Origin: Plecoglossus altivelis
Taxonomy: Eukaryota > Chordata > Actinopteri > Osmeriformes > Plecoglossidae
Direction: 5' to 3'
Assembly: GCA_036571765.1 (NCBI GenBank)
Contig: BROE01000005.1
Coordinates: 7,031,071 to 7,095,070, forward strand
Length of the DNA: 64,000 nt
Shown: positions 11,599-25,000 of the stretch, piece by piece
Position numbering within the stretch: the stretch's first letter is position 1
Layout: every line of letters begins with the position of its first letter
Notes under the pieces: generated by a model
What the model saw: only the letters and a program-made list of their open reading frames with translations
The model's database searches: none
What the model was told of the DNA's origin: nothing
Made by a program: the position numbers and the translations under genes

Positions 11599-12007
11599 TA
11601 ACTAGAGCAAGATGTACAGTATACAGCTTGTTACCAAGTTTGTATTTCCTACCCAGACAGGTATTGTGTACTGTTATGCTCACAGTACAAGAACATAAAG
11701 TCATTGCTGATAGCAGAGCGGCAGCTCTAATGCCTGTTTGTCCTTTCGTTTGATATCTGAGGAAAGTTCTGGATGATCAGTCTCCATGACTTCAGCCTCC
11801 CCCATTGGTCTGTAACTTAACTACTGAGGGAGAGTTCTGGCTAGTGGTCTGGAACCGAACCCTGGTGTCTTCATTGGCATGCCCGTCATGGTGGATCTCA
11901 CAGATAAAAGTCAGACAGCTTGAGACAGTCTGCTCTGTGTCTTCAATGGGTGGGCAAGCTGCCTAGTGCTCAGTAAGCGAATTAGGTGGGCACGATGCCC
12001 ACTGCTG

Positions 12008-12022
12008 CCCCCCCCCCCCCCC
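12008..12022. repeat. Poly-C run
   Basis: Fifteen consecutive C residues on the + strand. Confidence 0.9.
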
Positions 12023-12923
12023 TCTGACAGACAGTAGCCCTGCCGCTTGGTCTTTAACTGCACAAGGAGAAAGCCATTAATCAGAGGTGCTTGCATCTCC
12101 TGGCTTTTACTGTTCCACAAAGGGGAAGGGGGGGAGGCGGGGATGCAGACGAGCGCTGGTCCTTGGTGATAAATGCCCTCACTTCCACACCTTTTAAAAG
12201 TACAGTTTATCAATTGAGAATGGGAACGGCACGTTTGGGGTTACGGGGAAATTGCCTTTTCCTTTCCCTCGCAGCCACGGGTGTAGAAGTGAATGGAAAG
12301 GGATGTAAGGCCGTCCCTTTTTTTTTTTCTTTGTTCGGGCGTCGTTCCCAAACCGTGAGGGTGGTATGTAACCCTTGAGAAAGGCTCATAGGGAGAGCGG
12401 TGCTTCAATTCTTCTACATATATATTCTTCAACCACCTCACCCTCTATCCACACATGTTTGCTCTGGATTCTCTATATATAGCGTTAAGTTCTATTCTTC
12501 ACGTTTCTTCTCATGTCTCGTCTCCTCCGTAGTTCTACTTCTCTCTTATTTCCCTCTCTCTCAGTTTCCCCTTCCAATCGCTTCTCCGCCGGCAAGGCCG
12601 TGTGTCCAGGCAGGGCCGGTTGGCCCCGTGGGTGTATTGTGATGTCCCGGTGACTATGGCCCTTGAGTTTCTTGGGACATCCGGTCAGGAGGGGCGATGG
12701 GAGAAAACCCGGGGCATGTGCATTGTTGAACCAGACCCCAAGGGGGAGGGAGGGGGGGGGGACAGGAAATGCCTGACGGACAGGCAAGGGCTGTGTCTTG
12801 GGACTCCACCGTATGTGTGATATACCCAGTCCAGGGGTAGGGTTTAGAGCCCCAGTGAGGAAGACTGACCCTTGAGCGCGTGAGCAGGCGAAGAAACGAG
12901 GGCTGATCTCTGCAGTTCAGTTG

Positions 12924-13202
12924 GGTTCCCAAGCCCCTCTGTCCAGGGAAGTTTGGTTCCGAAGCCCCTCTGTCCGGGGCAGTTTGGTTCCCAAGCCCCT
13001 CTGTCCAGGGAAGTTTGGTTCCGAAGCCCCTCTGTCCAGGGCAGTTTGGTTCCCAAGCCCCTCTGTCCGGGGCAGTTTGGTTCCCAAGCCCCTCTGTCCG
13101 GGGCAGTTTGGTTCTCAAGCCCCTCTGTCCGGGGCAGTTTGGTTCCCAAGCCCCTCTGTCCGGGGCAGTTTGGCTCTCAAGCCCCTCTGTCCAGGGAACA
13201 CC
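12924..13202. repeat. 31-bp minisatellite, nine tandem copies
   Basis: The unit ggttcccaagcccctctgtc followed by cggggcagttt recurs at 12924, 12955, 12986, 13017, 13048, 13079, 13110, 13141 and 13172, exactly 31 bases apart. Variation is mainly at ggttccc/ggttccg/ggttctc and at gtccgggg/gtccaggg. Because 31 is not a multiple of three, the long open frames across it on both strands are repeat artefacts and not a protein. Confidence 0.97.
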
Positions 13203-13233
13203 CTTAAACAACCACTCTCTTGATCAGAGGTCG

Positions 13234-13485
13234 GTGCTGTTAGGTTCCCAAGCCCTCTGTCCGAGGGCAGTTTTGCCCGGCGATGTCTCAAGCCCCCTCG
13301 GTGTCGCGCGCGAAGCTAACGCAAACACACTTCAACGGATGAGGGAGAGAGGGCGAAAGACCCAAGACAGACATCCGTGGGTATCCAGTAGAAACCAATT
13401 TCATTAACACATGCTAGTAGACATACAATGCGGGGGCAGTTTGGTTCTCAAGCCCCTCTGTCCAGGTCCGATGGCAGTTTGTTAT
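13234..13485. repeat. Dispersed degenerate copies of the 31-bp unit
   Basis: Diverged or truncated copies of the upstream 31-bp unit appear near 13239-13275 and 13434-13470, separated by unrelated GC-rich sequence. They suggest an originally larger array, or consensus errors at its edge. Confidence 0.7.
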
Positions 13486-16400
13486 CCGCAAACATAACAG
13501 CCCTCTGGGTCCGGGGCCCTCTCTCGCGCTCTTCAAGCCTTCCGTGGTGCTCTCTCCCCTGACGTGCACACCGCAGGATACTCTGAGCAGTCCTGCGTCA
13601 CTGATACTCTGATCAGGTGGTAAATGCTGTGAAAAGTTGGCGAATTATGTTGTTTTCCTGAACTGGATTAAATCCAGCCCCTCATGAATTATGATGAATC
13701 ATTATGAATTCCCAAGACAGAGGGCTAAGGTATTGAGAGAAACTGTAAACCAACAAGAGTTTTTTTTTTTTTAAAGCTATCCTTTACAGAAGGGTATTCA
13801 TGAATACAGGAATTGATTTGCCACAGAAGGTTTAGTAAACTGCAACATTTTAAGGTGAATGTTTTTTTATTCATGAATGCAGGACTTGCAATGCCACACA
13901 AGCTCTGGTAAAATGCAAAGTGTAAGTTTAAAGCGACTATTGTTTGGACTAATAGGATATCTGGATTTGACTGTTTGATTTTCCAACGATTGTTTTCCCC
14001 CTGCAGCCAGTGCTATCTGTGCACTGGGGGGTGTCTGTGGGGCTCTTGGAAACTGGAAGCCATGGAGGCTATGGTAAACCAAATAATGAGGCAATGCTTC
14101 CTGCCTCAGATTAAAGAGTCTGTCTGGAGGCACGCAGGGTGAGGCGCTGCCCCTGTTGTGTGTTTTCTTTATTTATTTCAACCATCTGTACACAGAAGAA
14201 CCCTTTGCTTTCATTTAAGCAGACAGAATGCTGTCCAACAGGCTGCTTTTAGACTATGCAGTGAAGATTAGTGTTGATGGTCATTTTACTAGACAGGTCC
14301 ACTGTGAAGACATTTTGGTTTACTACAATAACACTGTGTTATTCAAACAATATCACAGCAAAAAAAACAAAAAAACATTTATTATAACACTTATAACATT
14401 TATAACACTTTTAACATTACAACAAAACATCTCACATTCATGTGTGTTTAGCATATTATAACAGAGGCAACTTATGATTAATTCAAAGGTCCCTCTGCAT
14501 TTTTAGTTGGGAATGCCTTCTTGTCTGAGCAGACTGCAAGTTACAGACCAAAAGCTTTGGTGAAGCATGAATGCATCTGTTATGGAGTTGGAAGATGCAT
14601 ATGGTTGCCAGATCTCTGCAGTGTCTGAATTAACCCTCCCTCAGCCACCATGTACCTTTCTGAGTGACACACCTGCAGCGTTGCTCCCTGCAGCTGTCCT
14701 TTAGTACCTGTGAGGAGCTCCACTGCTCTGCCCCTTGGGGAACCCAGTTGTGTTTCCGCAGAGCCGAGTGTGTGTACACTCCTGGAAGAGGATGTGTGGA
14801 TTGTATCCTGTGGCCAGTCTTGCTAGTGAACAAGAAGTATTGGATTCTTTAGGGGGGGGTGTATTGGATTCTTTGGAGGGGGGGGGGGGGTACGTAATGT
14901 GTCCCTCCCTCAGCACAGTCTGGCTGGGTTTCTATATAGAGAGATAAAGCCTGAGAGTTATCCTGGCTGTGTGGACCTCCCTCTCCTCTCCTCCTCCCTC
15001 TCCCCGAACCCACAGAAAGCAGAGAGAAATGAGCTTCAGCTCAGCTGTCTACTGACAGATTGCTTGCCTGGGACCAAGTCTGTTCCAGAATGCATATGTG
15101 TTTACAGGTAGGAATGGACAAATATGGAGTGGTATAATGTATAGTATAATAGTATAATGATTCATGATTCAACTGGAGAGGGAGTCTTTCTCGAGAGTAT
15201 AAAATGTATCCCTAAGATTCTCTGGTCCTCAGACAAGAGAAACAGCTTGACTACGTACCTCGTAGAGGTGCCCTGTTCTCATGGGTTAGCTACTGTGAGC
15301 GTGTACTGAGATGTAGCTACAGATCCTTGGGGGGTGCAGCAATGCGGTGGTGACTGGACCATGCTCTGGCACCTGCGACAAACGGGCCGAGACAAGCAAA
15401 CACACCAGATGGCAGTGAATCTGTAATCAGAAGTCTCTGGTGACAAATGGAGGCCTGGTGGAATGTGGACTGGTCTCAGATTCAGATGGCGTCCTCTCAA
15501 CATTGGGGTTTTTTCTACGGGAAAAAAGGTTGAGCTGTTGTCCTGTTTCATTGGGGACATTGTGGTTTGTTTTTTTTAGTCAGGACCCCCATGTAGACCA
15601 GTGCAGCAGTATGTTGCGTCTAAATGATTGCTCCCAGCAGCAAATTGGACCAGCTTTCCCTTGCCTCATTTGATGTATACAATTTACAGACAGACAAAGA
15701 GATATTTGAATATATTTGAAATGGCTTTGACCTGTAATGGGTCCCAATAGGACAGTGTCTGCTCTGGCCTCCTCCCCTTCACCCTCAGAGGAACTCACCT
15801 GTGATTTACCTGTAGCTCGTTAAAGATATCGCTCCACTCCTGCCCCACCAGTTCCTGACTCCCTCCCTCCCGATCTCCATCCTGGCAGGAAAGGTCACAC
15901 TGAGGCTGGGGGCTTCTGGGAGACGCTGCTATAACCAGCATTTCTATTCAAGCATAGTTATCATATTGCTTTAATACAATAGGAGGTCGGACTGCTAATG
16001 ATTTCTGAATTTTTGGGGCTCTATTTTCCGGCTTGGACATCAGTTTGTGTGGAGTTCTTGGTAGCAATGCTGGACCTCGCTCAGCCTGACAACGTCTAAA
16101 CCATCCCCCCCTGTCAGCCCCCCCGTCTACCCCCCGTCTACTCCCCCCATCCCCCCCTCGTCCATGTGTTACTCTTATCTGTCAGACTGATGGATTCTCC
16201 TTGACCTTTCAAAGTTGAGTTATTTATTGGGAACAGAAACACATCTCCTCACCACCTCGTAGCTTTAAGATAAACATGCTCCCACACCCACACAGGCGCG
16301 GCCATATTTCAGCAGATGGCTGGCTTCCTGTCAAAGACAAGGGGTTACCATGAGTCCCTTCTGAAATGTCAGGCTCGTCTCCAACATGCTGACAGAATCC

Positions 16401-18280
16401 CAAACCGCTCTGTTTGTTATGTGAGACTCCATTACATTCTGGAGCTTAATCTGCTAGTCCAACACGACCAGAGCTGCTCTGGGCGTGTTCTCACCCAGGA
16501 ACAGCCTCCTCTGCCTGCCTCTGTCTGTCTGACTTCTACGTTCAAAGGAAGAAAAAAACCCCAACTTGAATTATGCCAGTTGCGTGGGCTGGGAGTTGCA
16601 GCTTCATTGCAATACATGGCACACCAGACATCAAATAAAGAACTAACCCATCCACTTACCGACTGGTAGTGGTACCTATGGATTATGTGTCAACTTCCAA
16701 GGAGTCATTCGAAATGACTTTGGTCCTGAGGGTATATAGGCAATCCTATTGTTATGGACTCCCTTTAAAACCATTGTAAACCACATATTCAGAATACTGA
16801 CTTAATATGTCCAGTGAACTGACAGCCGTGCACAAGTAGTCGTGATCAGGGAAAGAAATCAACATTTTAAGGTGGGAAATATTTCAGCCAAAGTACTGTT
16901 TTCTGCAGAATCATTGCAGCAAGACACTGTTGAGATTTGATCTGAAGAAAAAATACAGCAAGTCCTCCATTGGGGCTGGCTTGTCTTCTGTTGGAAATAA
17001 AGATCAGATCAACCATTACGTTTCAGTAAAAAAAACACCACACGTGCAATACATTGTTTGATTAAAACATAAAGGTTATTTACCACAATTGCAATCACTT
17101 TGTGGATATTGCTTTAGTTTTTCTATAGTTTCATAGCTAATATTGGATCAAATCCAACTAGGCAGATAAACATTTCCATTTGATGAGAGAAATAGAATCA
17201 AACCACATTTCGATACAAACCGAATGGCACTGTGAATCACTTGCGCACAGTCGGTGATTGAACTGGAATTCAATGCATTCCATTTCTGTTTATTTCTTTC
17301 TGAAACTGATGGATGAGTTGGGGTTTTGCCACTTTGCCTCATACATAATTCATCGCAATGAATTGTGTTTGGGGAAGTAGGCTCTTTGACTGGCAACATG
17401 ATTAGGAAATTGTTAGAATTAGTCATATCCAATCAAACCAGGCTACTGGAATTATTTGCGTGAGCCGACATAATAAAGTCTTTGTAGCGTCTGAAAGCAT
17501 TTCAAACACCAACATTCATTTTCCTAATAACCGGCAGCATTACACTTTTATAGCCACTTTCCGGTTGTTTCTGTCACCAGGTTTGCTTTTTACCTCTATG
17601 AAATATCATTGAATCCATCACTTACGGAGAGCGTCGCAGCTACAAGCCCAGTCGCTACCTCTGACCCTCAACGTCTCCCTGTCGAGCTCCTGACTAACAG
17701 ATAGAGGTGAACCAATAGAGGGAGCCCAACAGCCATCTCTCCACAGACGGCTCAACCCTCTCTAAGGCCAAGGGCTGGATCCCTCTCTCCCTCTCATCAT
17801 GCACATCAGCTGAACGGACACACAACTCTGATCTTATCGATACAGGCAATCAACTTCCGGAGCTACGGTCATGTCGGTTTTAAACCCCCCCCAAATTCAG
17901 ACGGTCTGTTCCTGTTAGAAGAACTGCTGATTGGCTTCAAAGAGAAGCGACGCAGGATGCAAACCTATCAGGACTTCTGTGCGTTTGATGGGGTGTGTGT
18001 GTGTTAGAAGCTCACAGTTGGCTATTTGTTTCATAGATTGTGTGTAAGGGGCTCGTAGTTGGGTATTGGCTAGGTAAGGAAGCTGCTGAGATGAACATGG
18101 TGGGTTCTGATGCAGACAGCTGTCTCAGCAGATGCCCAGTGAGACTGGAGGAAGAGAGGGGAGCAGGGGAGGGGATGAGGGGCTCTGGCTTGGCACTTGG
18201 GCTGCTGTGGTTCCTCATCCACCTGTCCGCTTCAAGGACTTTTTAGGCAGCTTCTCCCAGACAGCACACTTGCATAGCCA
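13486..18280. other. Non-coding DNA, no supportable gene
   Basis: No domain-bearing or splice-consistent coding sequence was seen on either strand. The longest frames (117 codons at 16316-16669 on +; 94 codons at 17148-17432 on -) have no recognisable motif. AT-rich stretches near 13620-13960, 14340-14420 and 16830-17160 are unremarkable. Confidence 0.65.
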
Positions 18281-18283
18281 GGG

Positions 18284-18327
18284 GTGGTGTGTGTGTGTCT
18301 GTGTGTGTGTGTGGTGGGGGGGGGCTG
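18284..18327. repeat. (GT)n followed by a G run
   Basis: GT dinucleotides with one CT interruption lead into gtggtggggggggg. Confidence 0.9.
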
Positions 18328-18998
18328 TCAGCTGTCTGAATGGGCCTTGGGTAATAGAGGCCCCCAGAAGGGGAAGTCTCAGGGGGTCCCAGAGCGTTTC
18401 CATGACTGCGGTGCTCATAAGCGTCTCAGCGTTAGTCACCTCACAATACCGTCACGCCACGCCGGTGTCCTTGGCTGCATTAAGCCGTGCATCATCATGT
18501 GGAACCCCAGCATAAACCTCCGGTCCTGCTCACTACACGCCACCGCTTCACGATTAATGAGCTCCCAAGTTCATTGTGACGGATGGTTTGGAGATGTTGA
18601 CATTGAAGTTGTTTACCTAAATAAGACTAACTTGATGTAAATATAGGTGATTTCAATTTGGCAAGTAACGATATATCAAGATGTACATAATGTTATGATG
18701 GATGAAGGCATGTATTCAGAAAATACTGTGTAACATGAAGGTATAATACCAACGCAGTATATTGCAGTCAGACTTGGTCACTGTTATAACAATATGTATT
18801 CGTTATTGGTATTATATGATCTCAATTCATCTAGGCCTGATGGTCAGCCCAGCAGAAATGCATTTACATGCAAGTCAATTTAAATCCTCCAAACATATTT
18901 AATGATGGTGGCGGAGCGGTCTTTGTTTCTTTTAATTTTCTTTGTTTACAATTGAAGGTCATGAATGGGAGTTCTCTTGAACGTGGATATGTTCTATG

Positions 18999-19045
18999 CA
19001 CACACACACACACACACAAACACATGCATGCATGTGCACACACAC
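18999..19045. repeat. (CA)n microsatellite with alternating GCAT
   Basis: A CA run of about 20 bases is followed by atgcatgcatgtgc and a second short CA run. This is alternating purine-pyrimidine sequence. Confidence 0.9.
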
Positions 19046-19840
19046 TTCCACAGTCTCCTTGTCCATAATTAAAACAATTAAAGCCGTTTTGGTGACATGC
19101 ATAAATTTGTTTGAGTGACAGTGAGCTTTCAGCGCCTTGCACCTTGCTTGTTTGGTTAACAAACCTCCCCGAGCCCCTGCTCAGCCCCACCCAGCTCATC
19201 TCCCTGTTTGCATGTGTGTGTCTGATTGTGATCTGTGGGGGCAGAGAGGGTAGTGTGTGTGAAGAAACCACAGCAGTAACCGTAGGTTGTGAAAGAGCAG
19301 AAATAAATCACTTTGGTCTAAAACAACAGGTTTGCCTCTAGTTTTCAAACCTGTCTTTCTGCATCCCTCCTTCGTCTTATGCTTTGAATTTATATGATGA
19401 TTGAACGTTTGAGCTTCCAGATAGCAACAGCAATCTGCTGCAGAGGAGCACTGGTTTGTTTGCCACTCGGAAATTACATTACACCGCATGTGGCTCGTTG
19501 TATAAGAGATTCTGGCAGAATATTAGAAAAACACATTTGGATCACCATCACGCTATTTCTTTGCTTGCGATTATTTACGCAGGAAAAAAAACGAAAACAT
19601 TTCACCACACAATGATTGCCGAAAAACAGGAAGGGACGATTATCAATCAATTTCCAGATATAGCCAGCTATAAGAAATTCACTTTATGGCTGTGAGCAAA
19701 TGCAACAGAAATGACTTCTCTCTGTTCAGTACAGAGTGCGTGGGCTCTGTCCATGGTGCTGAAGAGGAGATGGTGGCCTCTGCTGCCTGCTTCGTTTAGA
19801 CCCTTGTTTCTCACATGAACTAGCACGCTCTGTTTTATAC

Positions 19841-20135
19841 AGATTATAAATAATTCATTAAATGAGATGTTGGTATCCTCATGTCTGCTTGATTGTATCC
19901 CTGGTAAGGCATATACATTATATGCCTAATCAATAATGCTCTCATGCTACTTTAACATTGATCCACTCCTTGGAGATTTAATTAGTTCCTGAATGTCCTC
20001 AGAACAACATGAATATCTGTAAGCCTGGAATGACGACTGGAATGATCTATACAGCAGCCATCCAGAGATCAATTATGAATGTTGTAATTTGCTATTGACG
20101 CAATTGATTCAATTGCTCGCGGCCAATTATACTTG
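19841..20135. promoter_or_regulatory. Candidate conserved non-coding element, AT-rich
   Basis: A 295-base stretch is dense in TAAT/ATTA cores (taattcatta, tttaattag, ccaattatac) and octamer-like or caattga motifs. It has no simple repeat and no open frame. Such composition is typical of developmental enhancers in vertebrate gene deserts. There is no direct evidence here beyond composition. Confidence 0.25.
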
Positions 20136-21785
20136 AGACGGTCGTCAGTAGTTTTCTTTTACAGTTCAGTGGCCGTGGGACGCACGCTAGGACTCAGGAA
20201 TAGCAATACCAATTCCAGACTTGTCTATCATTAATGTGATTCATCTGCTAAAGCTGGAGCGTTGAAATGGGGGAAACGGAAGAGTAGAAGTGTCACAGTG
20301 CTCGACGAACATACCGAAATACGAATCTGTTCTGTAGACTGTCACCTTAGCATAAAGAAGACAGAGATCAGTGATCAGGCTGACGTCTAAGGCGTAACTA
20401 CCAGACACGCGGTAAGAGAAGAGTGACAGACATTTCGTGTTTCGACATCATCGCTGGAATTCGAATAGCTACAAAACTCGTTCCCCAGAACCTTTGTTGT
20501 GTGCGTGTGTGTACAGAGGAGCTTACTGCACTCGCGTGCAAATGCGCAATAATGCTCTGTGTGTATAGTTATGTGCTAACAATACATCACACACACATGC
20601 ATTAACAAAATGTGTGGAGATGTAGAATATAATGTGAAGTATATATGGTTGTATATGTGCAGTAATGACCTCTGTATAAGAGTGCTTTAGTTGTCTGGTT
20701 CCAGCCTGCTATAAACACAGCATCATTTCAATCTTGGTAATTGCAGAGAGTTTTTCCAGCTATCATTATTGACGGATCAATTGAGAGTTACATTGCCTTT
20801 AGATATGGTGGAATTGCTATAATTTCAGTCCCTGGACTCTGGCCAAGCTTAGCTTTATCCTCTGCTGAGAGGGACTCTTTATACAGTAGATTGGCACTTG
20901 GTGCTGGAGTGTTTCACAGGCTGGTCTCCACACAAAGCCCCCAACAGAGTCTTTGATGTCTGCCACAGTGGATCAAACATGTTGCAGGGCGCCAGTCCAC
21001 CAGGTGCACTGCTCTTTCATCTTACTGGAGAATCGGCCCCAGCCTCTCCAGTGGGGCTCTCCATTCTTAGGGAGGACAATGCCTTCCTTCTCGATCCAGT
21101 TAATCTTTTTTTCAAACATATCTCTGGACCCTGTGCTGATCAGATGCAGGGGATGTTATGTGCAAGTAACAGACCACAAAACAAATGCCACAATTAGCCC
21201 TATAAGCCCTTATTTATGCATGTATCTAGGAGAACAACAGGGTTAAAAAGAATCAGTCTACTTGAAAATAATTTGGCTTAATCCTCTGCCCTACGTGGAA
21301 ATACAAAGCCACTGGTCCCTCTTGAATGTTTGTATATCCGTTTCCTCTTCTATTATCTTGTGCTCTTTAGTCAACATCCAAGAGGAAATCCTGCTCTGGC
21401 TTGGGACTGGTGAGCAAAGCTTCCTGAAGTAATATGATGGGAAGACCAGTATTATATCCAATATCAGACAAGAATGTTGGTAGCCTTATGATTTGTTTCA
21501 TTTCATCGGATTTCTGAAGTTGCAGGACTTAACTCAACCTGTCAGTCATCGTTTGATATTCAAACACTATACCCACTAGAAGGAGTACTATGTGTTCACA
21601 TGGAGAATGTCAACTTTATTGATTGCAAATGGGATAATAAAAAGCAACCTGATTTCATGGACTCTTGGGTAAAGATGAATGCATCTTCATTCACTGCTTC
21701 TTGGTACTGGTCTGTACATGTTTGCCTAGCTGTCCTCCCCTGTCTCTGACACAAGCTGTATAGATCCCACATGCATGCCTAGACT

Positions 21786-21836
21786 GTGCTCACAGAGGCT
21801 CTGATCTCATTGTATGCAGATGACATTCTCATGCGT
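21786..21836 (+). mobile_element. Possible LINE reverse-transcriptase relic (YADD motif)
   Basis: The + strand encodes EALISLYADDILM just after an in-frame stop (21780-21782). In L1-type fish retrotransposons the catalytic RT motif typically reads ISLYADDILL, with YADD binding the two catalytic metals. Neither the flanking RT motifs nor a 3' tail is recognisable, so this would be a very short decayed fragment. A chance match remains possible. Confidence 0.35.
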
Positions 21837-21918
21837 AATCAGAGCATTGATGTTTTTTTTTGCTCCTCCTCCCGGCATATTGATCAGGAAGCTAACTGTG
21901 TCCTCTCTGTGTTTGCAG

Positions 21919-22068
21919 AACATCACCTGCGCCCGCTTCTCCTTCAAGGTGCCAGACAATCAGCCTCAGAAGAGAATAACAATCAGTCCAGATTGTCAAA
22001 ACTTAGAAACAGGAGGCAATTACCACTTGCATTTAGAATTCAGGTGGCAGTCCTTGACGATCTTCTGA
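21919..22068 (+). pseudogene. Exon-like open segment after a splice acceptor, unidentified
   Basis: The sequence tcctctctgtgtttgcag ends at 21918 and is a good 3' splice site. The following frame reads NITCARFSFKVPDNQ...RITISPDCQN...HLHLEFRWQS and stops at TGA 22066-22068. The segment has a secreted-domain flavour (N-x-T, two cysteines, hydrophobic strands), but I do not recognise the family. It could be a terminal exon, a dead exon or chance. No partner exon was found. Confidence 0.2.
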
Positions 22069-22099
22069 AGGTTGTCAACAACTCGTGTGTGCAATGGTA

Positions 22100-25000
22100 A
22101 ACCACTGATGTAGTGAGAGTTCGATCTTTGTTTTTCCATTCAGATATTTCAAAGCTTTGATCCATGGATTGTTTTATGTGTACACAGTTTGTATTGGGAT
22201 CATCCGATATGACCGTCGCAACAAAGGAGGCATCTGTTACCTCAATAATGAAGTAATTCTAAAATAAGGATTGAATTCATCATACTGTAGGTCTACATAC
22301 TTTACGACAAGTTTGGTTATTGTCAGATATTGCCGGTGAGACATCAAACCAGAAAGACCAGAGACAGTGATAATTACTAGTTTCAGCAGACAGATTCAGT
22401 TGTAGAGCCTCTGTAGACTCCAACCTCTTGCCAGGCGCCTCCACACCAGCCTATGAGACATCTGCTAGAGTTCATCCAGTGACAGGGTGTGATGGAGTGA
22501 GACACACTCACATTTTGTCCCTGTCAGCTTCAGATGGCGTCATCGACTGTGAGGGAGGTATCTCAGAAATGGGAGAAGGACTGTCTGTATTTAGATGACA
22601 GCTCTCACTTCAGGAGCAACAGCATTGTGTTATGGTAGTCTGTTTGTTGAATGTTTAACAGACCATTGTGCTCTTCATCAGCCAAGGCCTTGACTAAAGG
22701 CTGTCTGTTAACTGGGAATCTATTATGCATTGTTCAGTGCAGTTTAACTGAAGTCTCTGAGTAGGCATTGCAAGACTTATTTATACTGTTGACCTTCTAT
22801 ACAGCTTTTTATCATCTGCATTCTACTGAAATATTGATGGAAAAGTACTGGAAGGACTAGCAGTGCTCCACCACGTACTGATACATACAGATGCAGCAGG
22901 AGACTAAATAAACTATGGAATCCAATCTGAGGCTCTTGTATCCACGGTAACAGATCCCTGTGTGGTCGGCCCCCAGCGCCAGGGTCATGCAGGGGGATAG
23001 CCACACAGATCCTTGAAAAGGGCATGGCAGACAAAGTCAGACCGCTACACTGTCTTAGGCAGAGGCCTTCTCTCTCCTGTCTCTCTTCTGCTCTCTCGCA
23101 GTGCTGTTCTGACCTTTTGGAAGATGCCTGATCTTGACATCAAATATTTGTTTATGGTCTAGGAAAGAAAGACGGAAATCTTGAATTGATTGCCATAAGA
23201 GAAGGAGACAGTCGTAGTGGATGTCGTAGGTGGTAATCAGTGAGCAACATTCACTAATGCATTTTAATCTATCCTATTGCGAAATGTGCAGCTCATCCAG
23301 GGGCATGTCTGTTTGGCCACTCCTACTGTAGATGCAGTAGTACCATGTTGACAGGGTAAAGTGCCTTGCAGGAATGTTTGTCTCTCCTCAATCCTGTCAA
23401 ATTCAAATCAACGTCTAAAAACGACATTCCGAGAGTAAATTGAAAGCTGCTCTTGAACCATTTGGAGTACATGCATGATTGTGGAACGTGACACTCTGAA
23501 GTTCTTTCCTCAGTAATAGAAGCTTGAACACAGAGAAATTGAATGTTTTTATTTATACCTGGATTTTGTTTTGAAATACACAAGCCTGAAGAGGCCTAGA
23601 GATGGTAGATATTATCCGGAAGACAGAATTGGACCACTGCATGAAGCCCTACCTAATTTAAGTCAAAAGTCAAATATAATGCCACAATATATTCATATTT
23701 CACACACTTTTCTAAGAGTACATCCAGGGGTTTTCTTTTAGAGAGTCCAAAAGGACACTTGGTGACCAAGGTCACATACAGTACTTAAAAAAAGGTATTA
23801 CCTATTATAAAGTAAAAGGTATTACTTTTCATAACTGATATCTCTACTGAAAGAAGGCACTTTGAATTATCATATATTATAGTTAAATCCACCATTAGTA
23901 TTGCTGGGACACAAAAACTGAAGAATGAACACATAGGAGTGAACACTGTACAATTGAACAAGTTCCAACCTGCCAGTGGAACGCTATCTGGTTCAAGTGA
24001 GCTGACAATAACACCATTATCTAAAACCATCGATTTGGTTCAGCAGGACTTATTGAAACTTTGGAACATGATTATTCACTAGCCACGTTTAATATACTAC
24101 TGGAGATTTGTATTCATTTGGGGAGAAGTTCCAGATCGATAACTAACAGCGGAAACAAGAGGCTCTCTGCTTTATGATGCCATTGTTGCCCATGTAGTCT
24201 GCCAGACCACATCTAAACAGAGAGAGTTCAAACTGTAAAGAAGCAGTATGGACATGATCTGCTTGAAACATTGTACTGCTTAGCAACGCCTTCAACCTCG
24301 GTGTGTCAGAAAGTCTGCTCTTGACAAGGGTTATTGTGAAGAATAAAGCTGGCCTTTCCTGACTTGAATAACAACAGCTTAGGCGGTCCCTTATGAGATG
24401 TTTTCTTTTCAAAAAACTCCCACAAAACACTGACCTCCCCTCTTATTTCAGTGCCTGAAATGAGGTTGGTAGCATTGAGGTGATATTAACCTCTGTTTCC
24501 AGGTCTAAGGAGTGTGATTTGAAATGCAAAAGGCTACTGGGAATACTGAGAACTGCTTGTGGGAAAAAATGATGACCTACCGCCAGTTTGAATCCTTCAC
24601 TGACAATTAGTGGGATATTCCTGGGTTCTTATTCCTTGGAGCCAGCAAGAGGCCTGTAATCATCCATATCAATTATTGGGCCTGTGACATGGCTATTTAC
24701 ATTTTCAGAGTGGCTCCAGTGCTCTGACTAATGCTGCAGCCATCTGGAGCTAGTCCCTCAGCTCCGAGCAAGAGAAACAGGCCTTCACACTCGCCGGCAA
24801 TCGGACATCCACACTCCGGGCCAGGTAGAGACGGGAGAAAATAAGAACCCCTGCGACTTTTAGATTTGAATCCGTCATCAAGGAGAGAAAGAAAAACGTT
24901 TCCCACCGAAAGCAATGGCTGCCCATATCTGTGAAGTATTCTGCGTTAACAGTATTGTATTAGCTCACTGCACCCTATTTCCTTTGCCAGGACTTCTCTT

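Noticed and set aside
12924..13202. CRISPR-like array of direct repeats
   Set aside because: Units are contiguous with no unique spacers and the DNA is vertebrate. It is a minisatellite.
12654..13407. 185-codon and other frames over the 31-bp array
   Set aside because: All frames are open because the unit lacks stops. The period is not a multiple of three and no domain is present.
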